Source: Oscillospiraceae bacterium (GTDB taxonomy: Bacteria > Bacillota > Clostridia > Oscillospirales > Ruminococcaceae). Taken from it: a DNA stretch of 33,793 nucleotides. This document shows positions 32,790-33,793 of this stretch, in pieces (position 1 is the first letter of the stretch; every line of letters starts with the position of its first letter). The notes under the pieces were generated by a model. It saw only the letters and a program-made list of their open reading frames with translations, did no database searches and was not told the DNA's origin. A program made the position numbers and the translations under genes. The stretch covers positions 1-33,793 of the forward strand of contig JAGBAZ010000022.1 of assembly GCA_018110905.1 (NCBI GenBank), given 5' to 3'.

Positions 32790-33793
32790 TTCAGATAATT
32801 GCTTCTATTATAAGATACTTTTTGGGATACGTTGATTTTGAAGCTTTTGGAACAGATATTGAAAAATTTATTACATTATTAGCCAAAGACGGAATTGAAA
32901 TTATATCACAGAAAAAGAAAAAATATATGTTTTATGGAAGAATATATGCTAAAGATTATTTAAAAATAAGAAAAAATGTAAAAAAATGCGGGCTTAAAAT
33001 AAAAATTATTAAAAAACACGGCTTAAAGTTCCTTGCTAAAAAGAATAAAAATAAAATTGGTTTTATAGCGGGTTCAGCATTTATTATTTGTTTTGTTCTT
33101 TTTATGAATATGTTTGTTTGGGAAATCAACGTTTTGGGAAATAGAAATGTTAAAACGGATGAAATATTAAAATCGGCAAGTGAAATGGGGCTAATTACCG
33201 GTACACTGGCAAAAGATCATTTTGTACAAGATATAGAATGGTTTATTTTAAGAAAGTATCCTGAACTTTCTTCAGTTGAAATAAATATTCAGGGAAGCAT
33301 AGCAAATATTAAACTAAATGAAACAAGGGAAAAAGCTGAAATGGTTTCCGATGATGATATTCCCACCAATATAATAGCTTCAAAATATGGTGTAATACGC
33401 AGAATTGATGTATTTGACGGCCAGAAAATAGCCGAAACAGGCGAAGCTGTTATGAAAGGAGATCTTTTGGTAAGTGCAGTTTATGAAGACAGACATAATA
33501 AACTTACACTAAAGCACGCCAGAGCAAACGTGATTGCTGAAACAGATTACAGCTTGACTGCTGAATTTCCACTTGAGCAAAAAATATACAGTAAAGACAA
33601 AATTATAAAAAAAACTTATAAAATCAGTTTTTTAGGTAAAGATTTTATTATAGGAAATTATAAAAACATTTATGATTTACCGTTTGAAGAAACAAAAAAA
33701 GATTTTTCGTTTTTTGGAATCAAAATCCCGATTAATGTGATAATAACGCGATACTTTTCTGTAAAGGAAGATACCATTACATATACTTTTGAA
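32786..33793 (+). CDS. yqfD: Sporulation protein YqfD (5' part, runs off the window)
   Basis: The frame is open to the last base and encodes a YqfD-type protein: an N-terminal domain with FLGYVDFEAFG, a basic stretch, one membrane helix (IGFIAGSAFIICFVLFM) and an extracytoplasmic part beginning INVLGNRNVKTDEIL. The start is uncertain. AAGGAG (32781-32786) is strong, but no ATG follows at proper spacing. The frame has a GTG at 32786, which overlaps the site, and ATT codons at 32789 and 32798 at better spacing. The GTG is given as the 5' limit. The 3' end lies outside. Confidence 0.88.
   Translation, partial: MIQIIASIIRYFLGYVDFEAFGTDIEKFITLLAKDGIEIISQKKKKYMFYGRIYAKDYLKIRKNVKKCGLKIKIIKKHGLKFLAKKNKNKIGFIAGSAFIICFVLFMNMFVWEINVLGNRNVKTDEILKSASEMGLITGTLAKDHFVQDIEWFILRKYPELSSVEINIQGSIANIKLNETREKAEMVSDDDIPTNIIASKYGVIRRIDVFDGQKIAETGEAVMKGDLLVSAVYEDRHNKLTLKHARANVIAETDYSLTAEFPLEQKIYSKDKIIKKTYKISFLGKDFIIGNYKNIYDLPFEETKKDFSFFGIKIPINVIITRYFSVKEDTITYTFE

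Overview
The window looks like chromosomal DNA of a low-G+C, spore-lineage Firmicute (class Clostridia, plausibly an uncultured gut Oscillospirales-type organism). This rests on the tail of the window (an intact sigK followed by yqfC and yqfD), a tryptophan T-box, RqcH and TrmK genes, A+T-rich intergenic DNA, many near-consensus sigma-A promoters and frequent TTG starts placed behind strong Shine-Dalgarno sites. No mobile element, integrase, phage gene or CRISPR array was seen. The genus assignment is inference.

Layout. 1-1780: end of an upstream gene, then a Trp-specific T-box leader and an orphan trpB. 1798-5456: an SDR/PuuD-type hydrolase pair divergent from a lone PTS EIIC-like membrane protein, and a YitT-family membrane protein behind a short leader with a terminator hairpin. 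5562-7850: a two-gene operon of an EFR1-type flavodoxin/ferredoxin and a PP-loop ATPase with a Cys-rich N-terminal knuckle, then initiator tRNA-fMet. 7924-13508: GNAT acetyltransferase; then nth, a DUF1858-type redox protein, trmK, a Nif3-like gene, rqcH and an MBL hydrolase on the plus strand. 13526-16957: PPC-domain protein plus EamA transporter, plsY, an S4-domain protein and a YgjP-type metallopeptidase.

16958-21345: a structured, comparatively G+C-rich leader of about 370 nt precedes potABCD (polyamine uptake). Its PotD lacks a lipobox but ends in a transmembrane helix. 21479-31702: an oligopeptide (Opp/Dpp) ABC operon and a divergently oriented M3 oligoendopeptidase that could degrade the imported peptides.

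The Opp operon is the most unusual part of the window. The binding protein appears circularly permuted. The OppC permease has an RCC1-type beta-propeller of about 300 residues inserted in its first extracytoplasmic loop. The OppF ATPase carries about 185 extra, coiled-coil-rich residues between Walker A and the Q-loop. A 70-residue membrane protein is translationally coupled to the end. Together they suggest a remodelled peptide importer with added parts on both faces of the membrane.

31831-end: sigK, yqfC and the 5' part of yqfD, which runs off the window.
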